64,000 nt of DNA from Nilaparvata lugens (taxonomy: Eukaryota > Arthropoda > Insecta > Hemiptera > Delphacidae): the NCBI RefSeq assembly GCF_014356525.2, contig NC_052511.1, forward strand, positions 29,876,437 to 29,940,436, given 5' to 3'. Made by a program: the position numbers and the translations under genes. Under the pieces are notes generated by a model. It worked only from the letters and a program-made list of their open reading frames with translations, was not told the DNA's origin and ran no database searches. Position 1 is the stretch's first letter; each line of letters starts with the position of its first letter. Shown here one piece after another: positions 11,934-21,939 of this stretch.

Positions 11934-12629
11934 TGTAAACTCTAAGGTTCAACTTTAAGAAATTTATATTGATTTTAAATTGGTAATCAATAATTTTGAT
12001 GTAAAGTGGACTGTATTGAATAGAAAAGAAACAAGTGATATCTCTACAGAAACAAGTACATGCAATGAATATATAAAAGAACAACTCACGGAAAATCTGC
12101 AGAGTACCTAATGTAATATTTATATTATTGAGCTTACAACTCCCAGGTAAGGTATTCAGGTGTCCCCGAGGTAGGAGATGAATCAAGGATGGTGAAAAGG
12201 CAAGCTTAATTGTCATCTACTGTTGGTAAATTCGGCTTCCATCATATAACTTTGCACATATATTTCTGACGAGATATTTACAATGTCTTTAAAGACTATA
12301 GATCGGTGAACTTTCCAATCGAAAAATAATAGTTTAAAACTTTCAACTAAAGGGAGTTTGGCAAACACTCTTCCAAACGTAGGTTTATGGTGTACGATTT
12401 AACATTAACGAAAAAATAATAATTTGAAGAACGATTTTCTTCTGGGGAATGATCGACGAATAATATCAATTCCCGACTCGAGGCAAGCTATTACATAGCG
12501 AGACTGAACTGAAAGAAAAAACCTACCGGCTAGTGAGCGCGACGCACTCAAGTGAAAGAAATACGAACTGAACGAGGAGCGCGCGTCCAATTCAAAAACG
12601 AAAAATGAAAACTAGAGCTGGCTCCAACA
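11934..12629 (-). repeat. BEL 5' LTR
   Basis: The partner of 7911-8605, carrying one extra G in the cttctgggg run. The outer end touches the ATCTT target duplicate at 12630-12634. Confidence 0.95.
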
Positions 12630-12634
12630 ATCTT

Positions 12635-14692
12635 TAATATTTGAGCTTTGAATACTTATGTATCCAATGCATGCTCTGATTTTTAAAGAAACCATTCTTT
12701 GTGAAAAATTGTTGGCAATGAATTTCATTTCTGTTTCCGTGACTTCCTGAATCGCGAAATTGACTTTTCCTCTATTAAGATACATCTAATTTGGTGTGAA
12801 ATGCAAGCTCACATTTTTTTGTACATTCCAGATGTTTCTCACTGAAAATTCAGTATAGTCATGAGATTTTATAATTACATCCATCGGTAACCGAATAGAT
12901 TGAGATTCATTGTAATTTGTATTGGGGTAGAACAGATTCATTAACAATGGGCGAAAATTGCGCTGTATAAGCTGTCTCGCTGAGAGTGCCGAGTGATTGC
13001 CCACTGGAAAAAATCAAAGTTTTACCTGACGTGTTGAAAACGTCAATTTGATAATCTTGCTTCGCGATTGTTCTTACTTGGAAACAAACGTCGCTATTTT
13101 TGCACAAGGTTTTATGCTGAGGATTGAAAATCCTAAATTCATTGTCTGTTGGAAAATTAGACAATAGCAAGGGAATAGGATATGATTCGGCAGGCTGTAT
13201 TCTAATATCTTTTTCCGTGTAAACTGAATACGCGACAGAAACTGGACTTTCTGCATGGGAATGAGATACTGTCTCTTCACTCGTTCTCATGGGAATCGTT
13301 AGATCTTTGTTCAAAATAATTTTCTTACAAGAGAAATCAATGAGAACATTATTTTCTTCCAATAATCGATTTCCTAAGATTATGTCTGTCGATAACTCTT
13401 GTACTATGAAGCATAATTGAGAAAAGAGTTTTTCTTGAATTGAGAATTAAACTTCTGCAATTACAAGGAATGAAATCTCTTTTTGATTTGCAGCGTACAA
13501 AATCTTGTCAGGTTTTTCTATTATATCATTTTCTTGTACCAAGTGCTTTCTGGTTAATGATATATTTGATCCAGTGTCAAAAAGTATGATAATGTTTCGT
13601 TTATTTGACATGGCTTTAATGTGGACAGCCGAATCTATTTGATTGCATGCTTCGGTGATTTTGGAGCTGGAAGGATGTTTGTTTGACAAATATGATTGAG
13701 GGTCTTGTATTAGATGTATCAGATTTTTTATTTTGTGAATTATTTCCGGTTTCTTTCCCATTGTGTTTAACGGTTTGTTATCGAGTGAATATTTATGTAT
13801 CATATTGAGTTGGAAATCTTTAAGGCTCGCTATTTCGTCATCTTGTGAGAAAGCTTCTAGAGTTCTGTACTTCAAGTAATAGTATAAGACATTCAAAAAT
13901 GTTTCTACATTTGTGCAGAGATTGTGTTCTTTTGACTTTTCTCCTATGCGTATCATTCTTTTGATAGTCAGGTGTGAGTTGTTGGGGCCTTGAGGTAATA
14001 ATTGTCGAACTTCAACTATTTTTTCAGCCAATCTTGTTATTTCTCTGTTAAATGGGCCAGTGGTTTCATCATAGATATAGAAATTCCTTGTTCTATTATC
14101 ACTCACTAAAATTGAATAGTTATGCTGGACTATAGTCGCATTATCGGTTTGCTTGTGAGTTATGAAAAAAATCCATAAGTGGCGCAATGTTACATTTTTA
14201 CTTATCCATTGTGGTAGTGATTCGTCATCAGAGTCAAGTAAATCATGTGTGATTTGGTCATTGAATACCTGAATTTGAGTTGCTATAGGGAAAGCATAGT
14301 TGTTCATTATGTAGTCAATAATGTGTGACAAATTCAATTTATTCATATTATCTTCCATGCGTAGTGGTTGTTGTAGTATTTGGGATTTAATTTTAGTTGG
14401 GTCTGTGTTGCATACCTGCTTCAATGGTTCTTGCTTATGATTTGGAAGATCCGATTTATCAGTTTTTTCACGTATGTGTGTTTTCCATTATTTTTAACAT
14501 CGTGAGATTCCTGTCTGGTATCGTGTGATGACGTAATAATTTTACTATCATTTTGGGTGTTGACGGGTTGACAAGATTGTTTTGATGCAGCTAGAGCGTA
14601 GGTCATAGTATTCTTTTGCTCTTGAATTTGTTTAATATCTACAGGACATCTGTCATTCACTACGCTAGTGTTTTTGGATGTCCTATTTATGC
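12635..14692 (-). pseudogene. pol: gypsy pol 5' portion: protease and start of RT region
   Basis: This is the part of pol upstream of the BEL insertion. The frame entered by -1 slippage from gag runs from about 14692 to 14421. The coding frame then shifts, apparently at an A6 run around 14469-14474, into the open frame 14424-13447. The end of that frame holds the retropepsin active site (LFDTGSNIS). A TAA at 13447-13449 interrupts it. The same frame resumes with an ILGNRLLEE motif, the conserved second half of retropepsins, and is open to 12907. A further shift near 12910-13000 and a TAG at 12786-12788 follow before the BEL junction, where the frame matches that of RT on the other side. Several independent lesions show an old, dead copy. 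Confidence 0.8.
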
Positions 14693-15769
14693 GTTTTTTG
14701 AATTGGCATTTCTCAATTTATTGTAATAACAACTATCTGTGCTGTGACCCTGCTTGTTACATATAGCACACGTTACTTTCTTTTTCTCTTCTGGGTTGGT
14801 GAGACCGTTATTAAAACAATCTTTTGTTGTGTGATTGGTATAATGGCAAATTTCACAAGGTGTTTTATTTTCAGAGGTGCGCGCTTGTACCTGTCTTGGC
14901 TGTTTATTGTAGCCGTTCTGTTCTCTGCGATTTATATTTCTGAAATCCCTGTTATGGAATCTATTATAAGCCTGTTGGTTGGGATTCTGGTTCCTAGTTG
15001 TGATTTGATTGTTATTTTGGTTGAGGTACCCTGTTCTCTGATTTTCATGAAATCCCTGGTTCTGTGTAATTTCTGGTTGGTTGTTGTTAGCTAGACATTC
15101 CATCTTTAATAAATGAACTTGTTCAGTTTGCTGGATTAATTTCTCCAATTTTTCTGTTAGTTTTTCCATTTTTTCGGTTTGGACTTCTGGTTTTTGAATT
15201 TGTTCGAAAGTTCTGCCGATAGGCTGTGCAATCCCTAGCCGATCATCAGTCATGAACTGGGACAGTTCGTATTTTTTAAGGTTTTCCTCGAGCTGTTGTT
15301 TCATTGTGTTATTTGGTAACATGCAAATTTTATCGAGTATGTGAGATAAAAGTCCTCGCATTATGTACCTCACTTTTCGCGTCTCACCCATTTGTGGATC
15401 TATTTGTCTACACAAAAATTGTATGTGTGCCATGTAATTCTGTATTGTTTCTGAACGAGACATTTTTCTGTTTGCAAGTTCGATTTCGAGTTTTTCAATG
15501 TGTGCTACTGGTTCAAAGTATTCTGTCATTTCCTTTTGTACGTTTTCGTAATTTAAAGTATTTTGTGTTTGTAATCTGTCACTTATAGTGTCAAAGTAGT
15601 GAGCGGCACTACCTTTTAGATAGAATGGTAAGTAGAGTAAGGAATCTTCTGAACTCCATGAATTTGCCTTTGAGGTCCTATTAAAACTACCGAAAAAGTC
15701 ATGTATGTTTTCGTGTGGTGAAGCAGAATAGGTTGGTGGTGTGATAAAAGGCCTCTTTCTGTCAGCCAT
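14687..15769 (-). CDS. gag: gypsy Gag (capsid/nucleocapsid)
   Basis: A 360-codon open frame. The N-terminal half has the retrotransposon gag capsid pattern (SLLYLPFYLKGSAAHYFD, then a region rich in charged helices and an MRGLL block). A glutamine/asparagine-rich linker follows, and two CCHC zinc knuckles close it: CEICHYTNHTTKDC and CAICNKQGHSTDSC, both with C-x2-C-x4-H-x4-C spacing. It stops two codons after a slippery heptamer, so Pol would be made by -1 frameshifting. This is the only provirus gene that looks undamaged from its ATG. An in-frame TAA separates it from the upstream frame by only a few codons, so the natural start may have been further upstream. Confidence 0.85.
   Translation of the reverse strand: MADRKRPFITPPTYSASPHENIHDFFGSFNRTSKANSWSSEDSLLYLPFYLKGSAAHYFDTISDRLQTQNTLNYENVQKEMTEYFEPVAHIEKLEIELANRKMSRSETIQNYMAHIQFLCRQIDPQMGETRKVRYIMRGLLSHILDKICMLPNNTMKQQLEENLKKYELSQFMTDDRLGIAQPIGRTFEQIQKPEVQTEKMEKLTEKLEKLIQQTEQVHLLKMECLANNNQPEITQNQGFHENQRTGYLNQNNNQITTRNQNPNQQAYNRFHNRDFRNINRREQNGYNKQPRQVQARTSENKTPCEICHYTNHTTKDCFNNGLTNPEEKKKVTCAICNKQGHSTDSCYYNKLRNANSKNA
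14693..14699 (-). promoter_or_regulatory. -1 ribosomal frameshift slippery site A AAA AAC
   Basis: In the gag frame the minus strand reads A AAA AAC GCA TAA. This is a canonical X XXY YYZ heptamer placed one codon before the gag stop (14687-14689). A -1 slip enters the frame that carries pol (about 14692 to 14421). Heptamer, phase and downstream frame all agree. I did not identify a downstream pseudoknot. Confidence 0.8.
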
Positions 15770-15775
15770 TTCGGT

Positions 15776-16309
15776 TTATGTATCTGAATTTTTTTTCAAG
15801 TGTTTCGGTTGGGATGCAAGAATTCGTATAGGTATTAATTTTTTCGGTTTGAGTGTAAAAATCTGTAGTGAAACTTCCTGTTTGAGTACATGAATTTGTT
15901 TTAATTGGTTCAGGGGGAAAAATACGTTAGTTTTGCTGGCAGAAGGTGTTAATAGTTTATTTGGTGTATTTTCAAGGCTTTGTTCTCCTGCGCTTGCTAG
16001 TCTGAAATTTCTTCTTAGGTGGTTTTCAAGGACATATAAATCGGGATAGCTATCTTTTAACGTATCTGAAAGTGGGACTCGATCTATAATGTATTGAATC
16101 GCTCTATCACGCTCTTTCTGATATTTTGAAATATCATTGAAACTTTCTTTAATAAGACGAAGATTTGAGCGGACAAACTCAAGATCAGCGTTAGCGGGAA
16201 TGTAAAGGTTGTATTCCTGCGATAATTGTTTTGCTGTTTCCAAATTAAGTTTGGAAGTTTGAACAGTACGCAAGTCAGTTAGAGTAGTTGAGGACATATT
16301 TCCTAGCAC
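15776..16309 (-). CDS. Open frame upstream of and in frame with gypsy gag
   Basis: 177 codons in the same frame as gag, ending at a TAA four codons before the gag ATG. It is rich in charged residues and predicted helices with no motif I recognise. It may be the N-terminal (matrix-like) part of a longer Gag split by one nonsense codon, or a separate leader ORF. Being in the same frame and almost contiguous favours the first reading, but gag lengths in this clade vary. Confidence 0.5.
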   Translation of the reverse strand: MLGNMSSTTLTDLRTVQTSKLNLETAKQLSQEYNLYIPANADLEFVRSNLRLIKESFNDISKYQKERDRAIQYIIDRVPLSDTLKDSYPDLYVLENHLRRNFRLASAGEQSLENTPNKLLTPSASKTNVFFPLNQLKQIHVLKQEVSLQIFTLKPKKLIPIRILASQPKHLKKNSDT

Positions 16310-17461
16310 AATTCATAAAAACGAGATACATTTTATATGTATGTATAACATGCAGTATAGCTGGATGATTGATCTAGGTCAGGCAAGAAACAATAGAAAG
16401 CAATAAGATACAATAAGCAATAACTGTAGGATGACTCTTCTCACGCTCATGGCGTTGACTGCTATTCAATGACAATATATATAATAATAATTCAAATAAA
16501 AATGTATATAGCATTTGCACTCAATATTTCATCAATTAATGGGCTCAGATAGTTAATAGCCTTGGCATTGAAATAAAACATTCATTGAAAACACAACTTA
16601 CTTGGAAATAACAATACACTTTCTTCCTGTAATAGAAAATTCATTCAAAATGGTTTGCTATTTCGTATTGGAGTTAATTCACTGATCAATCGCCAGTTTT
16701 TAGTTCTATTTAATTTAATTTGATTTCAAGAACTTTTGATTTGAGTTTTGCAAATATTTATGTATTTTATAATTTGAGGGACGGGGAAAGTCCAACATTT
16801 AACGTTAGATTAATCTGCTTTAATGTTTTTAATATTACCTTATTAATTTATTTGTGTAATGCAGAAATAAGCTCGGCGTAACCTCCACCATTTGTAACAT
16901 TAAATTAATTGAACAGTGGTATCCATCATTTGTAATAAATGATTGGTGACCTGTTTGGTAAGAGTAATAAAAGGGGGCGATCCACCAGTTCCCAGACGGG
17001 AACACCGTAAATTTTTGTCGCGTAGCATTTGATAGTAGAGCAAAAGCAGTTGTTTTTTTTTTATATTATCAACTAGATGTTTTTTGGAATTTGAAAGAAG
17101 AACATTTTTTTTTTAGGAGTCAGATTTATTTTATTTAAAAGAAGAAATTTCCGTGAGATTTAAATGTGAATTTTAACCTATTCTGGTTTTATAAAATTAG
17201 TTATCCTACATCTATTTAAATACAAAACAATTGAGGAAGGTTATTGAATTTTGAGCATTTAATCAATTTAAAAAAAAAACTTGTTGCCAATGATTTTACA
17301 AAACGTTAGACAGAATGTATTGGACAGATTATTGTGTTTTTTATTTAAACAATTTATATGACAGTTTAAAAAGCATTATTCATTTATAATTAATTTGGAA
17401 TTTCTAAAATCAAAACAATATGGAAAAAAACAAATGAATGTGGAACGTTACCGTTATACAG
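16310..17461. other. Provirus leader and unassigned AT-rich sequence
   Basis: A minus-strand GTAAGT at 16601-16596 (context CCAA|GTAAGT) could be the splice donor for the env RNA. The expected 5' LTR and PBS were looked for here and not recognised. Around 16940-17050 is a block with a short inverted motif (cccagacggg) of unknown meaning. Confidence 0.35.
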
Positions 17462-17526
17462 TTGATGTCCATCCTAAGTTGCCATGGGGATGTCCAGCTA
17501 CGGGTCAGCTCGGTCTGTCCCAGGAG
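17462..17526 (+). CDS. Candidate short exon with an RCC1-repeat-like peptide
   Basis: Bounded by ttatacag on the left and GAG|GTAGGC on the right. One phase encodes a peptide containing WGCPATGQLGL, which resembles the W-G-x(n)-GQLGL core of RCC1 (regulator of chromosome condensation) blades. Only one short exon is seen, no neighbouring RCC1 exons were found, and the pyrimidine tract is poor, so this may be chance. The GC-richer local composition (17450-17650) against AT-rich flanks supports some function. Confidence 0.25.
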
Positions 17527-18449
17527 GTAGGCGATGAAAAAGTGTGAGAAATTATACAGAAGAAAAGTGGAAAGCTTTTTCCACTAGCTGGCTGGAGGGG
17601 AGACTAGAATGCTAGCCCCACTTCTACCTCTCCTCAGCGTTTTTAGTCTGTCAGCCAAAACTGTCTGATCAGCTTTTAGTTTTTAAAGTTGGAAAAAATT
17701 ATTTCTCTTCAGAAGGAACTGATTTTTGGGGGTATGTCAAACCTTGTGGTTCATGACAATACTATTAAACTTATCATGTAATACTTATATTGTCACGTGG
17801 TAAATTAATACCACCAAATATTTTAAAATGAACCAATGAAATATAATAGAACTATAAAATTGGAAAGAAGGTTAGACCTAGTCAAAGGATAAATCAACTC
17901 AAAATCAAGTATTATTAGCGATTAGGAGTAATAGCATTATCAACAATGATAAGAAAACATGTTTAATTGTGATTTAATAATTATGAGAACCCATTGGTAA
18001 GATCAAAAAATTATAAAGCGGCTTACTTATTATTGGCGGATTATAAAAAATAAAATGCATGAACATTGAGGTTAGAGTTACTTGTTTACATTTTGAAAAG
18101 AATTAGTCGATCTTGGATAAATCGATAATTATTAGAATCAATATTGAGCGAATCAGCTGATTATTCGATCAACCCATATGACAGGTTGAATTATATAAAA
18201 TTTACTCATAAAGGATATATTATGTATACTAAAGGAAGTCGATGTATAGAAATACGAACACCTATTATTTTTGTGTAAATATTTATTATAATCTAAAAAA
18301 GCATGATAAATCAAGAGTATACAAAACTCATATAAAAACTAAATGTATTAACATCGCATGTTAGGATTTATTTATGAAATCAATTTAAGATAAACACTCC
18401 ATACATTTGTATAAAAATTCTTTTTTATTTAATTTTTTCTATTATAAAG

Positions 18450-18559
18450 CCGAGGAAGCCCTGATTCCCAAGGCAACCAATTGTATTGAGTCTATTAAAT
18501 TGAAGGCCAATCAGAGAGTAGCTTACAGAATTATTCGTGGAAGAGACAAATTTTTCTAA
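18450..18559 (+). CDS. Candidate terminal coding exon of an unidentified gene
   Basis: A T-rich tract ending ttataaag precedes an open frame of about 36 codons ending at TAA 18557-18559. The peptide (KATNCIESIKLKANQRVAY, ending RGRDKFF) is compositionally protein-like and coding is denser than the surroundings. I do not recognise the family. Upstream exons were not found on this strand apart from the doubtful 17462-17526 segment. It could be a host gene 3' exon or a decayed processed copy. Confidence 0.35.
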
Positions 18560-20184
18560 AAACCTCCTTCTTCTGGCTTAAGATCCCGACCTGAGAGGAT
18601 GCACATGGAGTTTAGGGTTCTTTCTTCTTCCTTTTAAAAATTTTAAAACTATTAAGCCAAACCCTTCTTTAATGTAAAGTATTTGTATTAAATGTCAATT
18701 ATCTGTGAACTCAGTGCTGTCAAAGAGTTCGTAATTTGTAAAGATTCCCATAAACATAGCTTTAATTCGAAAGAAACTTATAAAAATCTGGATCACGCGT
18801 TAGCCCAGCAGTGACGAAAAGGAGCCTACCTAATTAATTATTGGAAATAATCAATTCAGACCACGAGACCGTCAAGAACTTCAATTCAGTGAGTGATGAT
18901 TCAAACGAGCTCGTTTTTTCTACGTTCAGTGGGGTAATTAATAAAAAAGCGCTATTCAAATTAACTTGAATTAAATTAAAAAATCACCACGTGTTGTATA
19001 ATATCACATAGTTCATAAGAACATTTTATAAATTTATTTAATATATGTAGGAAGCTTACTTCCATGCACAGCCCGAATTCATATTAAAAGCCCTGAGATC
19101 TCATGTTTGAATATTGATTTATTAATTATAATTTTGTTAATTGACCAAAGTATATCATATCAAACTTATAGACCAAACAGGTTTTTATTTGCAGATTTTT
19201 GTATTAATTGGAAGTATAAGTATCAGTATTAAATATAATATATTTATGAATTTGAAACTCACTATTGTGAATATTAGCAAAGCCTGTGATAATTATTCAG
19301 ATTTTAGAAATAGATTATTTAAGTGAATTATAGATATATCGAATATTTTATGCACATCTTTTTTATGGGAATATATTTTGTGTCTTATGTCAGCATACAA
19401 ACTCATAGAATTTTTTATTACATCCTAACTCATCTCGTGATATACAGTTTGAGCTGTTTTAATACCAACAAATATTTGGCAGCACTTAAAATTATTGAAT
19501 CAAGTAATATTAATCTTATTCAGAGCACTCAATATTTATCATCCTTTGATGATATTCATCTCATCTACCAGAACAAGTATATAAAGAAATTATATTAATA
19601 AGGTTCCAGTTATATCATATAAGGATCCAGAGAGCTTCAAGAACTGGCGTTGTAAGTTCTAAGGAATTTTGGAAGGGTATATTGGTGAACACTTGTATTC
19701 GCAACGAGCGTTTTAAGAATCAACTAGAAACAACTATAGTTGGTCCTTATTATTCTCTAGTGATACATGGTTACTGATAATCAGTCATCAAATATTCTTT
19801 TAATTTCCTCACTGGTATTCTTCAAGAACTTCACAGAAGCAGCGGTAAGAATTATCAATCACCGGTCACTGAACCTTATGGTGATTATTTGTATTTATGA
19901 AGTTCATGTTTCTACCACTGAGCTAGAGCTGAGGTTTGAACCCAGTAATTTTGCGAGCCGGATGGCCTTAATTTTTTGTGAATTTATTCACAAAAGAGGG
20001 AATTTAGAGACTGCTCTTATAAATATCAGAAACATCGTATTATCTGTGAAGGATTTACAATCCACAACTTCACAATATACAACTTATCAAGTTTTTGACC
20101 TTGATCTAGAATTTGTTGAATACATTATGGAACTTTTATTTTTGACTGTTGTTTTTAATTATGGCTACCTAAATTTTTTTGGTG
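18560..20184. other. No recognised gene
   Basis: AT-rich sequence. Open frames at 19141-19598 and 19767-20249 are rich in I, F, Y, N and S and look like translation of AT-rich noncoding DNA. The last part (from about 20150) overlaps the Penelope fragment below. Confidence 0.4.
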
Positions 20185-20530
20185 TTAATAATTGTGTACC
20201 AGTTTGCTTATTCTACAGTTTACAAATTCTATTTGATCGTTCAAACTAGTAGTATTGAGGTCTCTGTACACTTTAAATATTTCAATTGCTTCTAGTACAT
20301 TCAACAGTTTTCCTTTTTGGCCTATATGTAGGATTTGGGTGTTTGTGTCCTGATTGAAACTGTGGTTTGTTTGGAAGAGGTGTTCAGCAAGTTTTGGATT
20401 CTCTATTTTGTGGTTTTTCAAAGCTGTTAAGTGTTCTTTGATTCTGGTTTGGAACTTTCTACCTGTCTGACCTACATATGTGGCATTGCATTCTCCACAG
20501 TTCAGTTTGTCATCCTTCCAACCTTTCAAC
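20185..20530 (-). pseudogene. Penelope-like element: GIY-YIG endonuclease C-terminal fragment
   Basis: The minus strand encodes LNCGECNATYVGQTGRKF followed by a kEHL block and a closing helix region. This is the GIY-YIG-like nuclease domain found at the C-terminus of Penelope-like elements (here GVY/TYVGQT forms the two signature strands). It is cut off upstream at about 20530, where an oppositely oriented Penelope fragment begins. The 3' flank (20150-20255) is present again at 21825-21935. Confidence 0.75.
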
Positions 20531-20534
20531 CAAA

Positions 20535-20955
20535 AATTAGCTGCTTTCCACTCAATGCTTGACAGACTGATCAAAATTCCACTCGATCCAAGAAATTACA
20601 AAGAGGAACTAGACATAATTTTGAAACTAGGAGAAAACAACCAATACAACAAAAGAACTATACTGAAACTTTTGAAAAAGAAAAAAAAAACAACACACAA
20701 TAAGAACATCAAGATCTCACACCAACCATGAGAACAAACCATGGGTCTCTATCCCCTACATTGGCCCCACCTCAGATAAAATAGGGAAACTGTTGAAAAA
20801 GAAAGGGATGAATGTGGCATATAGGACAAACTAAATAACTGTAAGAAGAATTTTCAATTCAAAAGACCCAAAAAAATTGAAAACAAAAGTGGAGTTTACA
20901 AACTGAACTGTGGAGAATGCAATGCTACATATGTAGGTCAGACAGGTAGAAAGTA
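20535..20955 (+). pseudogene. Penelope-like element: RT thumb to GIY-YIG start, opposite orientation
   Basis: The plus strand encodes IPLDPRNYKEELDIILKL with a following NQYN...LLKKK block, matching the end of the Penelope RT. A frame change is followed by YIGPTSDKIGKLLKKK, an in-frame stop near 20834, and SGVYKLNCGECNATYVGQTG. It ends abruptly at 20955 in the middle of the nuclease domain. Together with the minus-strand fragment this is a head-to-head inverted pair, an arrangement known for Penelope insertions. Confidence 0.75.
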
Positions 20956-21827
20956 GGGATGGGTATCGAAAGACAAAACATTGATGTTTTGAACATCGAT
21001 GTTTTTTTCTCCTGAACATTGATAAGGGAAAAACATCGAACAGTAAACATCAATGTTTTTAAACATCGATGTTCCAAAGATCGACGTGTTGCCGTACATT
21101 TTACGGAAGACTATTATATCCTTAGAGTAACTCAGATAGTGAAATCAATTTCCTTTTCTATGTACATGTAAAAGGAAGGGACTGAGCTTTTAAAAAGTAG
21201 TTAACAATAGAGGAATATTATTGATTGGCAGCTACGAAACTGTAAGTTAATACGGTAAATTGTTTGTAGTTGTAGGTAATCAGACTCTACATTATCAATG
21301 GAGATTGATATTCAATCGAATATGAAAAAGAAAATCCAATAATAGTTGAGTCAGAAACCTTCGGGATATCGTCAATGATTCTGTCTTGGGATTTCATCCT
21401 AAGCTAATTTTAGCAATCATTGTTACTCATAATCGTATTCATTCAATACATGATAGTTTTATTTAGGAAATGAGAATGAATAGAGGTGTTTTTTATGGCT
21501 ATCTACACTCCATACAATACAAGGACCTCTATTCCAGAGCTAGATTAATAATTGGTATTAAACGTATGTTGAGGAAAGCACTTGTGATAAGAAAAACTCT
21601 TACTTCCTAAGAAACAAAAAATCTGACCTCTTATTCAATTATAAGGTATCTAACCTTGACAAGGGCCACAGTTATGTAAATCTTCAAGAGTATCCAACAG
21701 TCTCACAAAAGAATACACAGAGCCTGATTGAAAAATACCTTTTTGTTGGGAAAAACATCGAATGACTGATGTCTAGGTAAAACCATCGATAAGTGAAAAA
21801 CATCGAACAGTAAACATCGATGTTGGA
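20956..21827. mobile_element. Probable non-autonomous DNA element with AAACATCGATG subterminal repeats
   Basis: It begins tagggatgggtatcgaaa and contains clustered aacatcgatg / catcgatgttt motifs in both orientations at the left (20985-21090) and right (21770-21830) ends. It lies exactly between the truncated Penelope fragment and the second copy of the Penelope 3' end, as if inserted into Penelope DNA. No coding capacity. The start resembles hAT-like MITE termini, but no matching terminal pair or target duplication could be fixed. Confidence 0.45.
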
Positions 21828-21935
21828 TTTATGTTTTTAATTATGGTTACCTAAATTTTTTTGTGTTAATGATTGTGTAGCAGTTTGCTTATTCTACAGT
21901 TTACAAATTCTATTTGATCGTTCAAACTAGTAGTA
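21828..21935 (-). repeat. Second copy of Penelope 3' end
   Basis: Closely matches 20150-20255 (ttctacagtttacaaattct and flanks), in the same orientation. It ends at the start of the inverted repeat described next. Confidence 0.8.
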
Positions 21936-21939
21936 TTGG

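Larger units (their letters stand above)
7911..12629 (-). mobile_element. BEL/Pao LTR retrotransposon, young insertion, internally deleted
   Basis: LTRs of 695 bp (7911-8605) and 696 bp (11934-12629) begin TGTTGG and end TTTACA on the minus strand. The 5-bp target ATCTT is duplicated exactly at 7906-7910 and 12630-12634. I count four substitutions and one 1-bp indel between the LTRs (about 0.7%), so insertion was recent. It sits inside the gypsy pol. The single internal frame lacks protease, zinc knuckle, RNase H and the first integrase aspartate, so the copy should be non-autonomous and needed helper proteins to move. Confidence 0.95.
2258..16309 (-). mobile_element. Degenerate env-bearing Ty3/gypsy (errantivirus-like) provirus, split by a BEL/Pao insertion
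   Basis: Reading on the minus strand, the order is upstream ORF, gag with two CCHC knuckles, a slippery heptamer, retropepsin, RT, RNase H, integrase with a GPF-type module, a spacer of about 1 kb, then an env-like gene. This is the insect errantivirus order. The BEL element at 7911-12629 interrupts it at the start of the RT region; removing that element and one copy of its target duplication restores frame continuity across the junction. Nonsense codons (6748-6750, 6442-6444, 6346-6348, 13447-13449, 12786-12788, 2663-2665) and at least three frameshifts make it non-functional. LTRs were not recognised, so the true ends are uncertain. Confidence 0.85.

Noticed and set aside
11809..12590. Minus-strand frames of 135 and 61 codons, repeated near 8.2-8.6 kb
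   Set aside because: They lie in the BEL LTRs and occur in both copies; LTR sequence, not genes.
14744..15588. Hydrophobic plus-strand frames of 116 and 94 codons that look like membrane proteins
   Set aside because: Antisense shadows of gag; the gag strand carries clear zinc knuckles and capsid features.
19141..20249. Three plus-strand frames of 61-160 codons
   Set aside because: Amino-acid make-up (I, F, Y, N, S) fits AT-rich noncoding DNA; part overlaps a Penelope fragment on the other strand.
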